Source: Hyphomonadaceae bacterium UBA1001 (GTDB lineage Bacteria; Pseudomonadota; Alphaproteobacteria; Caulobacterales; Aquidulcibacteraceae). Taken from it: a DNA stretch of 7,123 nucleotides. The translations under genes were made by a program, and so were the position numbers. The notes beneath the pieces are model-generated. The model saw only the letters and a list, made by a program, of their open reading frames with translations. It made no database searches and was not told the origin of the DNA. Below, piece by piece: positions 1-5,540 of the stretch. The stretch covers positions 1-7,123 of the forward strand of contig DBAV01000110.1 of NCBI GenBank assembly GCA_002291875.1, written 5' to 3'. The first letter of the stretch is position 1, and the number at the start of each line of letters is the position of its first letter.

Positions 1-443
1 TCGGCGCCGAGGGGCTGGAACAGGCCCAGCATCCGCCCCCCGCCCGCTCCCGACACCAGCGGTGCCAGCACGATCTCGAGGTCCAGCCGCACCCGCTCGA
101 CCGTCTCGCCCCGCGCGCGCACCAGTCCCGGTGCGCCGCCCGCCAGCGTGGCCTCGACCAGGGCGCGCAGCAGCGGGCGGTCGAGATGGCGGAACAGGCC
201 GGCCAGCTCGTGCCCGCGCACGTCGCGGCCGATCAGCGCGTTCAGCTCGGTGCCCGCAGTGCGAAAGCTCCACACACCGGGCTCGAGCGTCTCGAGCAGG
301 AACAGACGCTCGACAAAGCGGTCCACCCGGCGCGGCAGGCCGGCCGGGCGGGCACCGGGCGCCTGGCTGCCGGTCAGCGTGGCCCAGCTCTCGACGAGGG
401 CGCGGGTGTCGGGATGGGCGACGGTTTCGCTCAGGGTGTTCAT
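1..443 (-). CDS. PAS_5-like domain protein, C-terminus cut by window edge
   Basis: The gene starts at the ATG at 443 and stays open for 147 codons to the left edge. The visible protein has a short variable N-terminus. From about residue 37 it has a pattern I recognise from the alphaproteobacterial PAS_5 family: LPRRVDRFVERLFLLETLEP (36–55), then VWSFRTAGTELNALIGRDV (57–75), then a 'G..L..LF' turn (77–84) and a later strand region LDLEIVLAPLV (120–130). PAS folds sense small ligands or act as protein-interaction modules; no output domain is visible here, so it may be a single-domain sensor. It is transcribed divergently from the secreted-protein gene at 606. No strong ribosome-binding site precedes the ATG. 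Family assignment is by pattern recognition only; the coding frame is convincing (no stops, coherent protein). Confidence 0.66.
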   Translation of the reverse strand, partial: MNTLSETVAHPDTRALVESWATLTGSQAPGARPAGLPRRVDRFVERLFLLETLEPGVWSFRTAGTELNALIGRDVRGHELAGLFRHLDRPLLRALVEATLAGGAPGLVRARGETVERVRLDLEIVLAPLVSGAGGGRMLGLFQPLGA

Positions 444-460
444 GCTCGATTTCGCTCGGT

Positions 461-489
461 CCCCGATCGGTCGGGGGTGTGTTCACCCC
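461..489. promoter_or_regulatory. two overlapping palindromes in divergent intergenic region
   Basis: CCCCGA (461–466) pairs with TCGGGG (471–476) around a 4-base centre. GGGGTG (474–479) pairs with CACCCC (484–489) around TGTT. The two inverted repeats share bases 474–476, so as RNA hairpins they exclude one another. They lie 18–46 bp upstream of the PAS-protein start and 117 bp or more upstream of the secreted-protein start, where an operator for one or both divergent genes would be expected. Function is inferred from position only. In the rest of 444–605 I could not find a convincing -35/-10 pair in either direction. Confidence 0.4.
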
Positions 490-605
490 ATCAGCAAGCG
501 CGATGCCAGCCCGGCGGACGCGAACGCGGGCTGTTGCACCCGCCGCAGGGGGAGAACCGGCATCCCGCTTGCATCCTCAAGGGCGAAAACGTCCGGAGCG
601 ACCCC

Positions 606-1505
606 ATGCCTGTTCCAACCCGATACATTGCAGCCCTCGCTTTGCTTGCCGCGGGGGTCGCATTCGGGATTCCGGCGGCCCGGGCGTGCTGCGCACCCGC
701 CCATCCGGTCGTGCGCCCGCCCGTGCTGCATGTTCCCGCCATGGTCGCCCCGCCGCCCGCCGTGCGCCCGCCCCATGTGGCTCCGCCGGCGGTGCATCAG
801 CCCGGCCCAGGCGGCCCCGGCTGCTGCGTCACCCCGCGCGGCCCGGTGGTGGACCTTCCCGATGTCAGCGTCGGTGGCGCCCAGGTCGATATCGTCACTC
901 CGCGCATTTCGGTGACCCAAGGCGGGTTGACCGGGGGCATCGGGGGCGGCTTCGGGGGGGTTTTCGAAGCGGGCGTCGAAGGCGGGGTCTTCCTCGGGGC
1001 GCAGCAGCAGCAGCAGGTGCTGTTCTCGGGTGGTGGCGGCGGCGTCGATTTCGCCGGCCCGTCCGAGGGCGGGTTCATCGGCATGCTGCAGGTGGTCGGC
1101 GCCGAAGCGCGCACCCGGACCCAGACCCGCACCGTGTCGACCGTGCGCGCCGTTCGCGCGGTCTGCCATGACGAGCGCGGCATGGTGCACCCGGCCTCGC
1201 AGACCAGCGGCGCGCGCACCCTGACCGCGCCGGGCGAGGTGTTCCGCTGCATCGAGGGCACCGCCATGCAGGTCACCATCGGCCGCCAGGTCGACGGCGC
1301 CGTGGTGTATGAGGGTGCGGACGTGCTGCAGTGCGCGCGGGGCGAGGCGCTGATCTTCAACCAGGGCCAGCTCTATTGCGGCGCCGCCGCCGCCCGTCCC
1401 TCGTGCCACGAGCGCTCGCTGCTGCGCCGCTATGGCCCCGGCGAAAAGCTGGTGACGCTGACCACCACCGAAACGTGGACCGAGACGGGCACAACCCGGC
1501 CCTGA
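606..1505 (+). CDS. secreted Cys/Gly-rich protein of unknown function
   Basis: The protein has 299 residues. I chose the ATG at 606 over longer upstream starts because it begins a clear signal peptide (MPVPTR, hydrophobic IAALALLAAGVAFGIPA, likely cut after ARA at 27) and has GGAG at 595–598, 7 nt upstream. The mature protein begins Cys-Cys (28–29), then a Pro/His/Val-rich stretch (31–69), a second Cys pair (73–74) and a Gly-rich segment (106–160) with a run of five Gln (133–137). A C-terminal domain (about 170–299) carries single cysteines at 187, 215, 243, 258 and 267 in motifs such as VCHDERGMVHPASQ, FRCIEGTAMQV and CHERSLLRRYGPGEK. It resembles conserved hypothetical exported proteins I recall from stalked alphaproteobacteria, but I know no function. 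Nine cysteines suggest disulphides in the periplasm or on the surface. The Cys after ARA does not fit a good lipobox. Confidence 0.82.
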   Translation: MPVPTRYIAALALLAAGVAFGIPAARACCAPAHPVVRPPVLHVPAMVAPPPAVRPPHVAPPAVHQPGPGGPGCCVTPRGPVVDLPDVSVGGAQVDIVTPRISVTQGGLTGGIGGGFGGVFEAGVEGGVFLGAQQQQQVLFSGGGGGVDFAGPSEGGFIGMLQVVGAEARTRTQTRTVSTVRAVRAVCHDERGMVHPASQTSGARTLTAPGEVFRCIEGTAMQVTIGRQVDGAVVYEGADVLQCARGEALIFNQGQLYCGAAAARPSCHERSLLRRYGPGEKLVTLTTTETWTETGTTRP

Positions 1506-1530
1506 CCAGGCTCTCCGTCGCAGAGGCTGG
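1506..1530 (+). terminator. hairpin directly after the secreted-protein stop codon
   Basis: CCAGGCTCT (1506–1514) pairs with AGAGGCTGG (1522–1530) with one mismatch around a 7-base loop, starting at the first base after the TGA. No T-tract follows, so it is a weak intrinsic terminator candidate or a 3'-end stabiliser. GAGTC at 1530–1534, overlapping the last stem base, is a GANTC (CcrM-type) site. Confidence 0.4.
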
Positions 1531-1571
1531 AGTCACCCATCGTTCGCCGCGGCCGGAAAAATCCGAGCGGC

Positions 1572-1769
1572 GACACCTTCTCCTTGGGGAGAAGGTCGGA
1601 GGCTGCGCAGCAGGCTCCGGGTTGAGGGGATTAGCGGGAAAGCCTTGCGGATAGGCGCACGGCGGTTGCTCCGCCCTGACGACCTCTCCGGCGCCTGCCC
1701 CTCAACCCGGATTTCGCTTCGCAAAATCCGACCTTCTCCCCGAGGAGAAGGTGTCTGCTCAGCAGACAC
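1572..1769. repeat. large palindromic intergenic repeat with 58-bp arms and nested hairpins
   Basis: The left arm 1572–1629 and the right arm 1698–1755 are inverted copies with no indels, 49 of 58 bases identical by hand alignment, around a 68-bp centre. Each arm contains a perfect 9-bp hairpin (ACCTTCTCC/GGAGAAGGT at 1575–1596 and 1731–1752). Each also contains a second hairpin with 10-base arms (1597–1619 and 1708–1730), whose stem sequence differs between arms yet still pairs. Eight of the nine differences fall in this second hairpin; the other is in the loop of the first. The right end runs into a further palindrome, GTGTCTGCT c AGCAGACAC (1751–1769). The element lies between convergent genes (secreted protein and ychF). 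It resembles the dispersed intergenic palindromes found in Caulobacter-group genomes. It could act as a bidirectional transcription end or 3' mRNA stabiliser. No coding sequence is seen in 1506–1835. Confidence 0.85.
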
Positions 1770-1835
1770 AAGGCCAGGACCCGGACAGTGTGTGAAGATG
1801 CCAGCCCTTCGGAGAGGGTGGCGTGGGACGCGGGC

Positions 1836-2933
1836 TCACCCGCCGAAGCGGAAGTGCATCACGTCGCCGTCCTGGACCACATAGTCCTTGCCCTCGAGGC
1901 GCATCCGACCGGCTTCCTTGGCGCCCTGTTCGCCCTTGTGGCGCACATAGTCGTCATAGGCGATGGTTTCGGCGCGGATGAATTTGGCCTCGAAATCGGT
2001 GTGGATGACCCCGGCCGCCTGCGGCGCCTTCCAGCCCCTCTGGATGGTCCAGGCGCGCGCCTCCTTGGGGCCGGCGGTGAAATAGGTCTGCAGGCCCAGA
2101 AGATCATAGCCCGCCCGGATCATGCGGTTCAGCCCCGGTTCGTCCAGCCCCGCGGCGGCCAGGTATTCGGCCTGCTCGGCATCGTCCAGCGCGGCCAGGT
2201 CGGCCTCCATCTGCGCGCAGATCACCACCGCCTGCGCGCCCTCGGCGGCGGCGCGCGCCTGCACCCGGGCCGAATGGGCATTGCCGCTGGCGGCATCGGC
2301 CTCGTCCACATTGCACACATACAGCACCGGCTTGGCGGTCAGCAGCTGGAGCATGCGGAACGCCTTTTCCTCGTCGTCGGCGCGGGCGGTGTGGCGGGCC
2401 GGGCGTCCGTCCTCCAGCAGCACCTTGGCCCGCAGCACCAGGTCCAGCGTGGCACGGGCATCCTTGTCACCCGACCGTGCCTTCTTTTCCAGATTGACGA
2501 CCCGCTTTTCCAGGCTCTCGAGATCGGCCAGCATCAGCTCGGTCTCGACCGTCTCGAGGTCGGCGATGGGATCGACGCGGCCCTCGACATGGGTGATGTC
2601 GTCATTCTCGAAACAGCGCAGCACATAGGCGATGGCGTCGCATTCGCGGATGGTGGCCAGGAACTGGTTGCCCAGGCCCTCGCCCCTGGACGCCCCGCGC
2701 ACCAGGCCGGCAATGTCGACAAAGTTCATCCGCGCGGGGATGACCTCCTTGGATTGGGCGATGCCGGCCAGGGCGTTCAGGCGCGGCTCGGGCACGGCCA
2801 CCTCGCCGACATTCGGCTCGATGGTGCAGAAGGGATAGTTGGCGGCCTGGGCGGCCGCGGTGCGCGTCAGCGCGTTGAAGAGGGTGGACTTGCCGACATT
2901 CGGCAGGCCCACAATGCCGCACTTGAAACCCAT
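1836..2933 (-). CDS. ychF: redox-/ribosome-associated P-loop ATPase YchF
   Basis: The protein has 365 residues, the usual length for YchF. I chose the start MGFKCGIVGLPNVGKST because family members begin almost at the P-loop; an in-frame ATG seven codons upstream (2954) adds only MPGHGII. Visible motifs are the P-loop GLPNVGKS (9–16), the switch-I-like NYPFCTIEPNVG (32–43), the DxxG motif DIAG (73–76) and NVDE (208–211). NVDE stands in place of the NKxD motif of true GTPases, consistent with ATP preference in this family. An alpha-helical coiled-coil insert spans about 126–200 and a C-terminal TGS domain about 280–363. YchF hydrolyses ATP, associates with ribosomes and has been linked to stress and translation quality control. 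It is cytosolic. It follows higBA on the same strand after a 123-bp gap and may be co-transcribed. The pth gene that often neighbours ychF is not here. Confidence 0.97.
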   Translation of the reverse strand: MGFKCGIVGLPNVGKSTLFNALTRTAAAQAANYPFCTIEPNVGEVAVPEPRLNALAGIAQSKEVIPARMNFVDIAGLVRGASRGEGLGNQFLATIRECDAIAYVLRCFENDDITHVEGRVDPIADLETVETELMLADLESLEKRVVNLEKKARSGDKDARATLDLVLRAKVLLEDGRPARHTARADDEEKAFRMLQLLTAKPVLYVCNVDEADAASGNAHSARVQARAAAEGAQAVVICAQMEADLAALDDAEQAEYLAAAGLDEPGLNRMIRAGYDLLGLQTYFTAGPKEARAWTIQRGWKAPQAAGVIHTDFEAKFIRAETIAYDDYVRHKGEQGAKEAGRMRLEGKDYVVQDGDVMHFRFGG

Positions 2934-2983
2934 GATGATCCCGTGACCTGGCACGCCCCGCCGGCGCGCGATGACTGGCGCGC

Positions 2984-3015
2984 TGCTTGCCCCGCGCGCC
3001 CGGTCCGGGCAAGCA
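2984..3015 (-). terminator. 9-bp hairpin downstream of higA / in ychF leader
   Basis: TGCTTGCCC (2984–2992) and GGGCAAGCA (3007–3015) form a perfect 9-bp stem. A competing hairpin GCCCGG t CCGGGC (2998–3010) uses part of the same sequence, so the two cannot form together. It lies 42–73 bases downstream of the higA stop and 51–82 bases upstream of the ychF ATG. There is no T-tract in the minus direction. It could be the higBA terminator or a structured ychF leader. Confidence 0.4.
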
Positions 3016-3033
3016 CCCAGTGCCGCTGGGCCC

Positions 3034-3049
3034 GCGGACCGCGGGGCTC
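3034..3049. repeat. 16-bp direct repeat, copy 1, flanking higBA
   Basis: GCGGACCGCGGGGCTC is identical to 3810–3825. It begins 8 bp beyond the higA stop codon and overlaps a compact hairpin, CCCGCGG a CCGCGGG (3031–3045). Together the two copies bracket the whole higBA cassette including its promoter. Confidence 0.75.
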
Positions 3050-3056
3050 GGGGCTC

Positions 3057-3434
3057 TCAGGCCGCGTCCACGCGTGTGGGCCGGATCAGGATTTCGGCGG
3101 GGATGCCCAGACCCTCCGACAGTCGCCGGATCATCGACAGCGACAGACCCCGGCGCCGGGCCAGAACTTCGGACACGCGGGCGCGTGATCCCAGGATGCC
3201 TTCAAGGTCCTTGCGGGTCAGCCCCTGCTGATCCATGCGGAACAGGATGGCGTCCACCGGATCGGGCGGATCGATGGCGTGGTGCTCGGCCTCATAGGCG
3301 TCGATCAGGGTTGCCAGCACATCCAGTCGATCGGCCTGCGGGGTTCCCTCCGCCGCGCCCCACAGCCGTCCGACCTCGGCAATCGCGGCGTCGAGGTCGG
3401 CCTCCGAGCGGATCGGGCGCACATCATTCCCCAT
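3057..3434 (-). CDS. higA: HigA-type antitoxin / autorepressor
   Basis: The protein has 125 residues. The N-terminal half (about 1–58) is an acidic helical region (EADLDAAIAEVGRLWGA, DVLATLIDAYEAEHH) typical of the longer HigA antitoxins (COG5499 type), where it holds the toxin. The C-terminal half (about 59–118) is an Xre/Cro-like helix-turn-helix: ILFRMDQQGLTRKDL, then ILGSRARVSEVLARRR (recognition region), then LSLSMIRRLSEGLGIPAEIL. The protein should neutralise HigB and repress the operon. The ATG at 3434 lies inside the end of higB (11-base overlap), with a perfect GGAGG ribosome-binding site 6 nt upstream, stronger than that of the toxin. This would favour antitoxin synthesis and translational coupling. 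The toxin-first order is the rule for higBA. Confidence 0.92.
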   Translation of the reverse strand: MGNDVRPIRSEADLDAAIAEVGRLWGAAEGTPQADRLDVLATLIDAYEAEHHAIDPPDPVDAILFRMDQQGLTRKDLEGILGSRARVSEVLARRRGLSLSMIRRLSEGLGIPAEILIRPTRVDAA

Positions 3435-3747
3435 GCCTCACCTCCCTGACGTCGATCCTGTCATAGTCGGCGTGGGTGCCGACCCATTTGATCCAGACGA
3501 TGCCTCGCCGAAGATCGAGCGCGACGACGAGGCGATAGGCATTGCCCCGTATGTTGAAGACGACTCGCTCGGCCGTCACGATGCTGGCCGAGGCATAGCT
3601 CTGGCGGATGTCCGACGTGCTGGTCCAGCGGGCGCGTGACACTTCGGCGAACCATGCGTCGAGTGCGGCCTTCAGGGCCGGCTGATCCGGAGTGCCCGCC
3701 CGGGACGCCACAAAATCGCGCAGGGTCCGCCGGGCGATGATCCTCAT
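3424..3747 (-). CDS. higB: HigB-type mRNA interferase toxin
   Basis: The protein has 107 residues, full length for the HigB_toxin family (RelE/ParE-like fold). Recognisable conserved blocks are RRTLRDFVASRAG at the N-terminus (6–18), ALKAALDAWFAEV (24–36), YASASIVTAERVVFNIRGNAY (split at 51–57 and 58–71), YRLVVALDLRRGIVWIKWVG (71–90) and THADYDRIDV (91–100). The family cleaves mRNA in the context of the translating ribosome. The near C-terminal His/Asp/Tyr/Asp segment and the basic residues of the central strands are intact, so I expect an active toxin. No strong ribosome-binding site precedes the ATG at 3747. The predicted transcription start lies only a few bases upstream, so the mRNA may be nearly leaderless. 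Confidence 0.93.
   Translation of the reverse strand: MRIIARRTLRDFVASRAGTPDQPALKAALDAWFAEVSRARWTSTSDIRQSYASASIVTAERVVFNIRGNAYRLVVALDLRRGIVWIKWVGTHADYDRIDVREVRHGE
3441..3445 (-). promoter_or_regulatory. strong Shine–Dalgarno site for higA inside higB
   Basis: Minus-strand GGAGG, 6 nt before the higA ATG. It decides the higA start and contrasts with the poor site upstream of higB. Confidence 0.8.
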
Positions 3748-3756
3748 GCGCTTTTC

Positions 3757-3785
3757 ACCCTATCCTGTTCCCGTCATGGGAACAA
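3757..3785 (-). promoter_or_regulatory. higBA promoter with embedded palindromic operator
   Basis: A candidate -35 TTGTTC (plus-strand 3780–3785) and -10 TAGGGT (3757–3762) are separated by exactly 17 bp; each matches the sigma-70 consensus at 3 of 6 bases. A perfect inverted repeat, TGTTCCC – GTCAT – GGGAACA (3766–3784), occupies the spacer and overlaps the -35. This is the expected layout for repression by a HigA dimer blocking RNA polymerase. The predicted start of transcription near 3750 leaves only about 3 bases before the higB ATG at 3747. Confidence 0.6.
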
Positions 3786-3809
3786 GAGGGCCGCACGAAA
3801 ACACCGCCA

Positions 3810-3825
3810 GCGGACCGCGGGGCTC
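3810..3825. repeat. 16-bp direct repeat, copy 2, flanking higBA
   Basis: This is identical to 3034–3049 (776 bp apart), 24 bp beyond the outer edge of the higBA promoter. This copy merges into the first hairpin of the tandem array: bases 3817–3825 are shared with it. Confidence 0.75.
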
Positions 3826-3981
3826 CAGCCCCGCCCTTTTTTGGCGCCGATGCGGGCACGGAGGGCCGCGGTCCTTCCTTGGCGCCGATGCGGGCGCGGA
3901 GGCCCGCAGTCCTTCTTTGGCGCCGATGCGGGGCTCCAGCCCCGCCCTTTTTTTGGCGCCGATGCGGGCGCGGAGGCCCGC
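3817..3981 (+). repeat. tandem array of hairpin + T-tract units (terminator-like)
   Basis: The core GGCGCCGATGCGGG occurs four times, at 3843, 3881, 3919 and 3955 (steps 38, 38, 36). Between cores there are two alternative spacer types. Type b is a perfect 8-bp hairpin GCGGGGCT cc AGCCCCGC followed by CC and six or seven T (hairpins 3817–3834 and 3928–3945). Type a is a 6-bp hairpin GCGGGC gcggag GCCCGC (3890–3907 and 3964–3981), with a degenerate version after 3852; the 3852 and 3890 copies are followed by a T-rich CCTTC(C/T)TT(T). The order is b-a'-a-b-a. On the plus strand the b units look like intrinsic terminators. On the minus strand, which carries dnaA and higBA, the T-runs become A-runs upstream of each stem. 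The last hairpin ends 11 bp before the dnaA stop. The steps are not all multiples of three, so the array is not a coding repeat. Confidence 0.85.
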
Positions 3982-3992
3982 GGTCCAGCCGG

Positions 3993-5540
3993 TCAGGCGG
4001 GCTTGCCGACGCCCAGGAGGCGTTCGATGGCGGCGATGTCCTCGGCAAGGCGACGGTCGCGCCCGCGCTGGGCGTCCACGCATTCCAGCGCGTTCATCAC
4101 CGTGGTGTGGTGGCGGCCGCCGAACCGCTCGCCGATGAAGCCCAGCGCGCGTTCGGTGTGGTGCTTGGCGATCCACATGGCGATCTGGCGCGGACGGACA
4201 TAGGCCCGCTGGCGGCTGGCGCCGACCAGTTCGGCCTGGCTGATGCCGAAATGCTTGCAGGTGGCCTTCTGGATGGCCTCGATCTGCAGCATGCGCTGGG
4301 GCTGGACGAACTGGTCGCGCAGCACCTCCTTGGCGTCGTCCAGCGTCACCGGGCGCCCGGTCATCGTCAGGGTGGCGGCCAGCCGGCGCAGCGCGCCGTC
4401 CAGATCGCGCCCCGTCAGCGGCAGATTGCCGGCAATCACGTCGAACACCGCCGGCGGCACGTCGAAACCGGGGATTTCGCGGGCGTACTGCTCGGCCTTG
4501 GCCTTGAGGATCTTGACCCGCAATTCATAGTCGGGCCGCTCGATGTGGCAGACCACCGCCGCGCGCAGCCGCGAGCGCAGGCGCTCGTCCAGGCCCTCGA
4601 TCTGGTCCACCGGATAGGCCGAGGACAGCATCACCCGCTTGCCGGCCGCCAGCAGCGCATCCAGCGTGTGCAGCAGTTCCTCGCAGCTGCCGGCCTTGCC
4701 CGCGATGAAGGGCAGGTCGTCCAGGATCAGAAGGTCGGCCTTGCGCATGTCGGCCTTGAATTGCTGGCCGGTGCGGCGCTGGATCGAGCCGACGAATTCG
4801 GTCACCCAGGCCTCGACGGTCAGATAGACCACCAGGGCATCGGGATTGGTCGCCACGGCGTGGTTGGCGGCCGCCTCGAGCAGATGCGACTTGCCGACGC
4901 CGAAATCACCGGTGACCACGGTGAGGCCGAACGCCTCGGACGCAGGCTCGCCCACGGTTTCGGCGATGCGGCGCGCGACATTGGCGGCGGCCTTGTTGGC
5001 ATTGCCGGTGCGATAGCTGTCGAAGGTGCGGCGCACGGCCACGCCCCGGACCGTGCCGACCTTGGCGGGTTGGGGGGTGATGACGCGCAGGGCCGGGCCG
5101 GCGCTGCCGGTGGCGCCTGCGCCGGACTGGGCGGCACCGGGGTGGACCGTGCCGGTGTGGACCGTGCCGGTGTGGGCCGAGCCGGTTGCCCCGCGCGCTT
5201 CTGTGCTGTCCGGGCCGGGCGCGCCGACACGGGCCTTGCGCTGCGAGGCCTGTGCGAGGACTCGCGCCGCCTCGATCCGTATGAGGGCATTGTCGACGCC
5301 GTGCGCCATCAGCCGCGCCTCGATGCGCTGCTGGACATTGCGACGCATCCAGTCGCGCGCGGGCTGGGTCGGCGCCGAAAAGAGGATTTCCTCGTCGGTG
5401 ACGTCGACCAGTTCCAGCCTGGAGATCCAAGATCGCCAGTTGTCCTCGCCGAATTCGGCACGCAGCTCGCGCTGGACAACCTTCCAGATCACGACCGGAT
5501 TGGCGGCGCCGGTCGCGCCGATGTCTGCTTCTTGGTCCAT
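3993..5540 (-). CDS. dnaA: chromosomal replication initiator protein DnaA
   Basis: The protein is 515 residues from the start MDQEADIGATGAANPVVIWK, chosen because conserved domain I begins just after it (about 13–77). The frame is open upstream to an ATG at 5702 (569 aa), but those 54 residues look non-conserved. Domain II (about 90–165) is low complexity with TGTVH repeats. The AAA+ domain III has Walker A GDFGVGKS (211–218), Walker B LLILDDLPF (270–278), sensor 1 LSSAYP (305–310; usually TSDRPP-like), the arginine-finger segment LRSRL (321–325) and the sensor-2 Arg in GRDLDGAL (about 378). Domain IV has the basic-loop region YVRPRQIAMWIAKHHT and the signature GGRHHTTV (474–481), where nearly all DnaA proteins have GGRDHTTV. 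DnaA-ATP binds DnaA boxes, opens the origin and regulates transcription. The enoyl-CoA hydratase–rpsT–dnaA order is typical of alphaproteobacteria. Confidence 0.96.
   Translation of the reverse strand: MDQEADIGATGAANPVVIWKVVQRELRAEFGEDNWRSWISRLELVDVTDEEILFSAPTQPARDWMRRNVQQRIEARLMAHGVDNALIRIEAARVLAQASQRKARVGAPGPDSTEARGATGSAHTGTVHTGTVHPGAAQSGAGATGSAGPALRVITPQPAKVGTVRGVAVRRTFDSYRTGNANKAAANVARRIAETVGEPASEAFGLTVVTGDFGVGKSHLLEAAANHAVATNPDALVVYLTVEAWVTEFVGSIQRRTGQQFKADMRKADLLILDDLPFIAGKAGSCEELLHTLDALLAAGKRVMLSSAYPVDQIEGLDERLRSRLRAAVVCHIERPDYELRVKILKAKAEQYAREIPGFDVPPAVFDVIAGNLPLTGRDLDGALRRLAATLTMTGRPVTLDDAKEVLRDQFVQPQRMLQIEAIQKATCKHFGISQAELVGASRQRAYVRPRQIAMWIAKHHTERALGFIGERFGGRHHTTVMNALECVDAQRGRDRRLAEDIAAIERLLGVGKPA
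5135..5188. repeat. 15-bp tandem repeat inside dnaA domain II
   Basis: There are three full copies and a part copy of a 15-bp unit (TGCCGGTGTGGACCG at 5150–5164; variants at 5135 and 5165; partial at 5180). It is in frame and encodes TGTVH repeats on the minus strand. It sits in the flexible linker, where length change should be tolerated. Confidence 0.75.

Noticed and set aside
186..605. N-terminal extension of the secreted protein to an ATG at 186
   Set aside because: It would bury a clear signal peptide inside the protein and run antisense across the PAS gene. The 606 start has a good GGAG site.
62..1171. 369-codon plus-strand open frame
   Set aside because: Arg/Pro/Ala-rich composition typical of an out-of-frame GC-rich read. 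It overlaps the PAS-protein gene and the signal-peptide gene in other frames.
1788..3188. 466-codon plus-strand open frame opposite ychF
   Set aside because: Antisense to a full-length, motif-complete YchF; the product has no recognisable family.
3817..3981. CRISPR array
   Set aside because: The 'spacers' are themselves repeated hairpins, the period is about 38 bp with a 14-bp core, and there are no cas genes nearby; this is a terminator-like tandem repeat.
3057..3986. Insertion sequence or integron cassette carrying higBA
   Set aside because: No transposase, integrase or terminal inverted repeats of an IS are present. Only the 16-bp direct repeats and array kinship support mobility, so it is reported as a finding, not as a mobile element.
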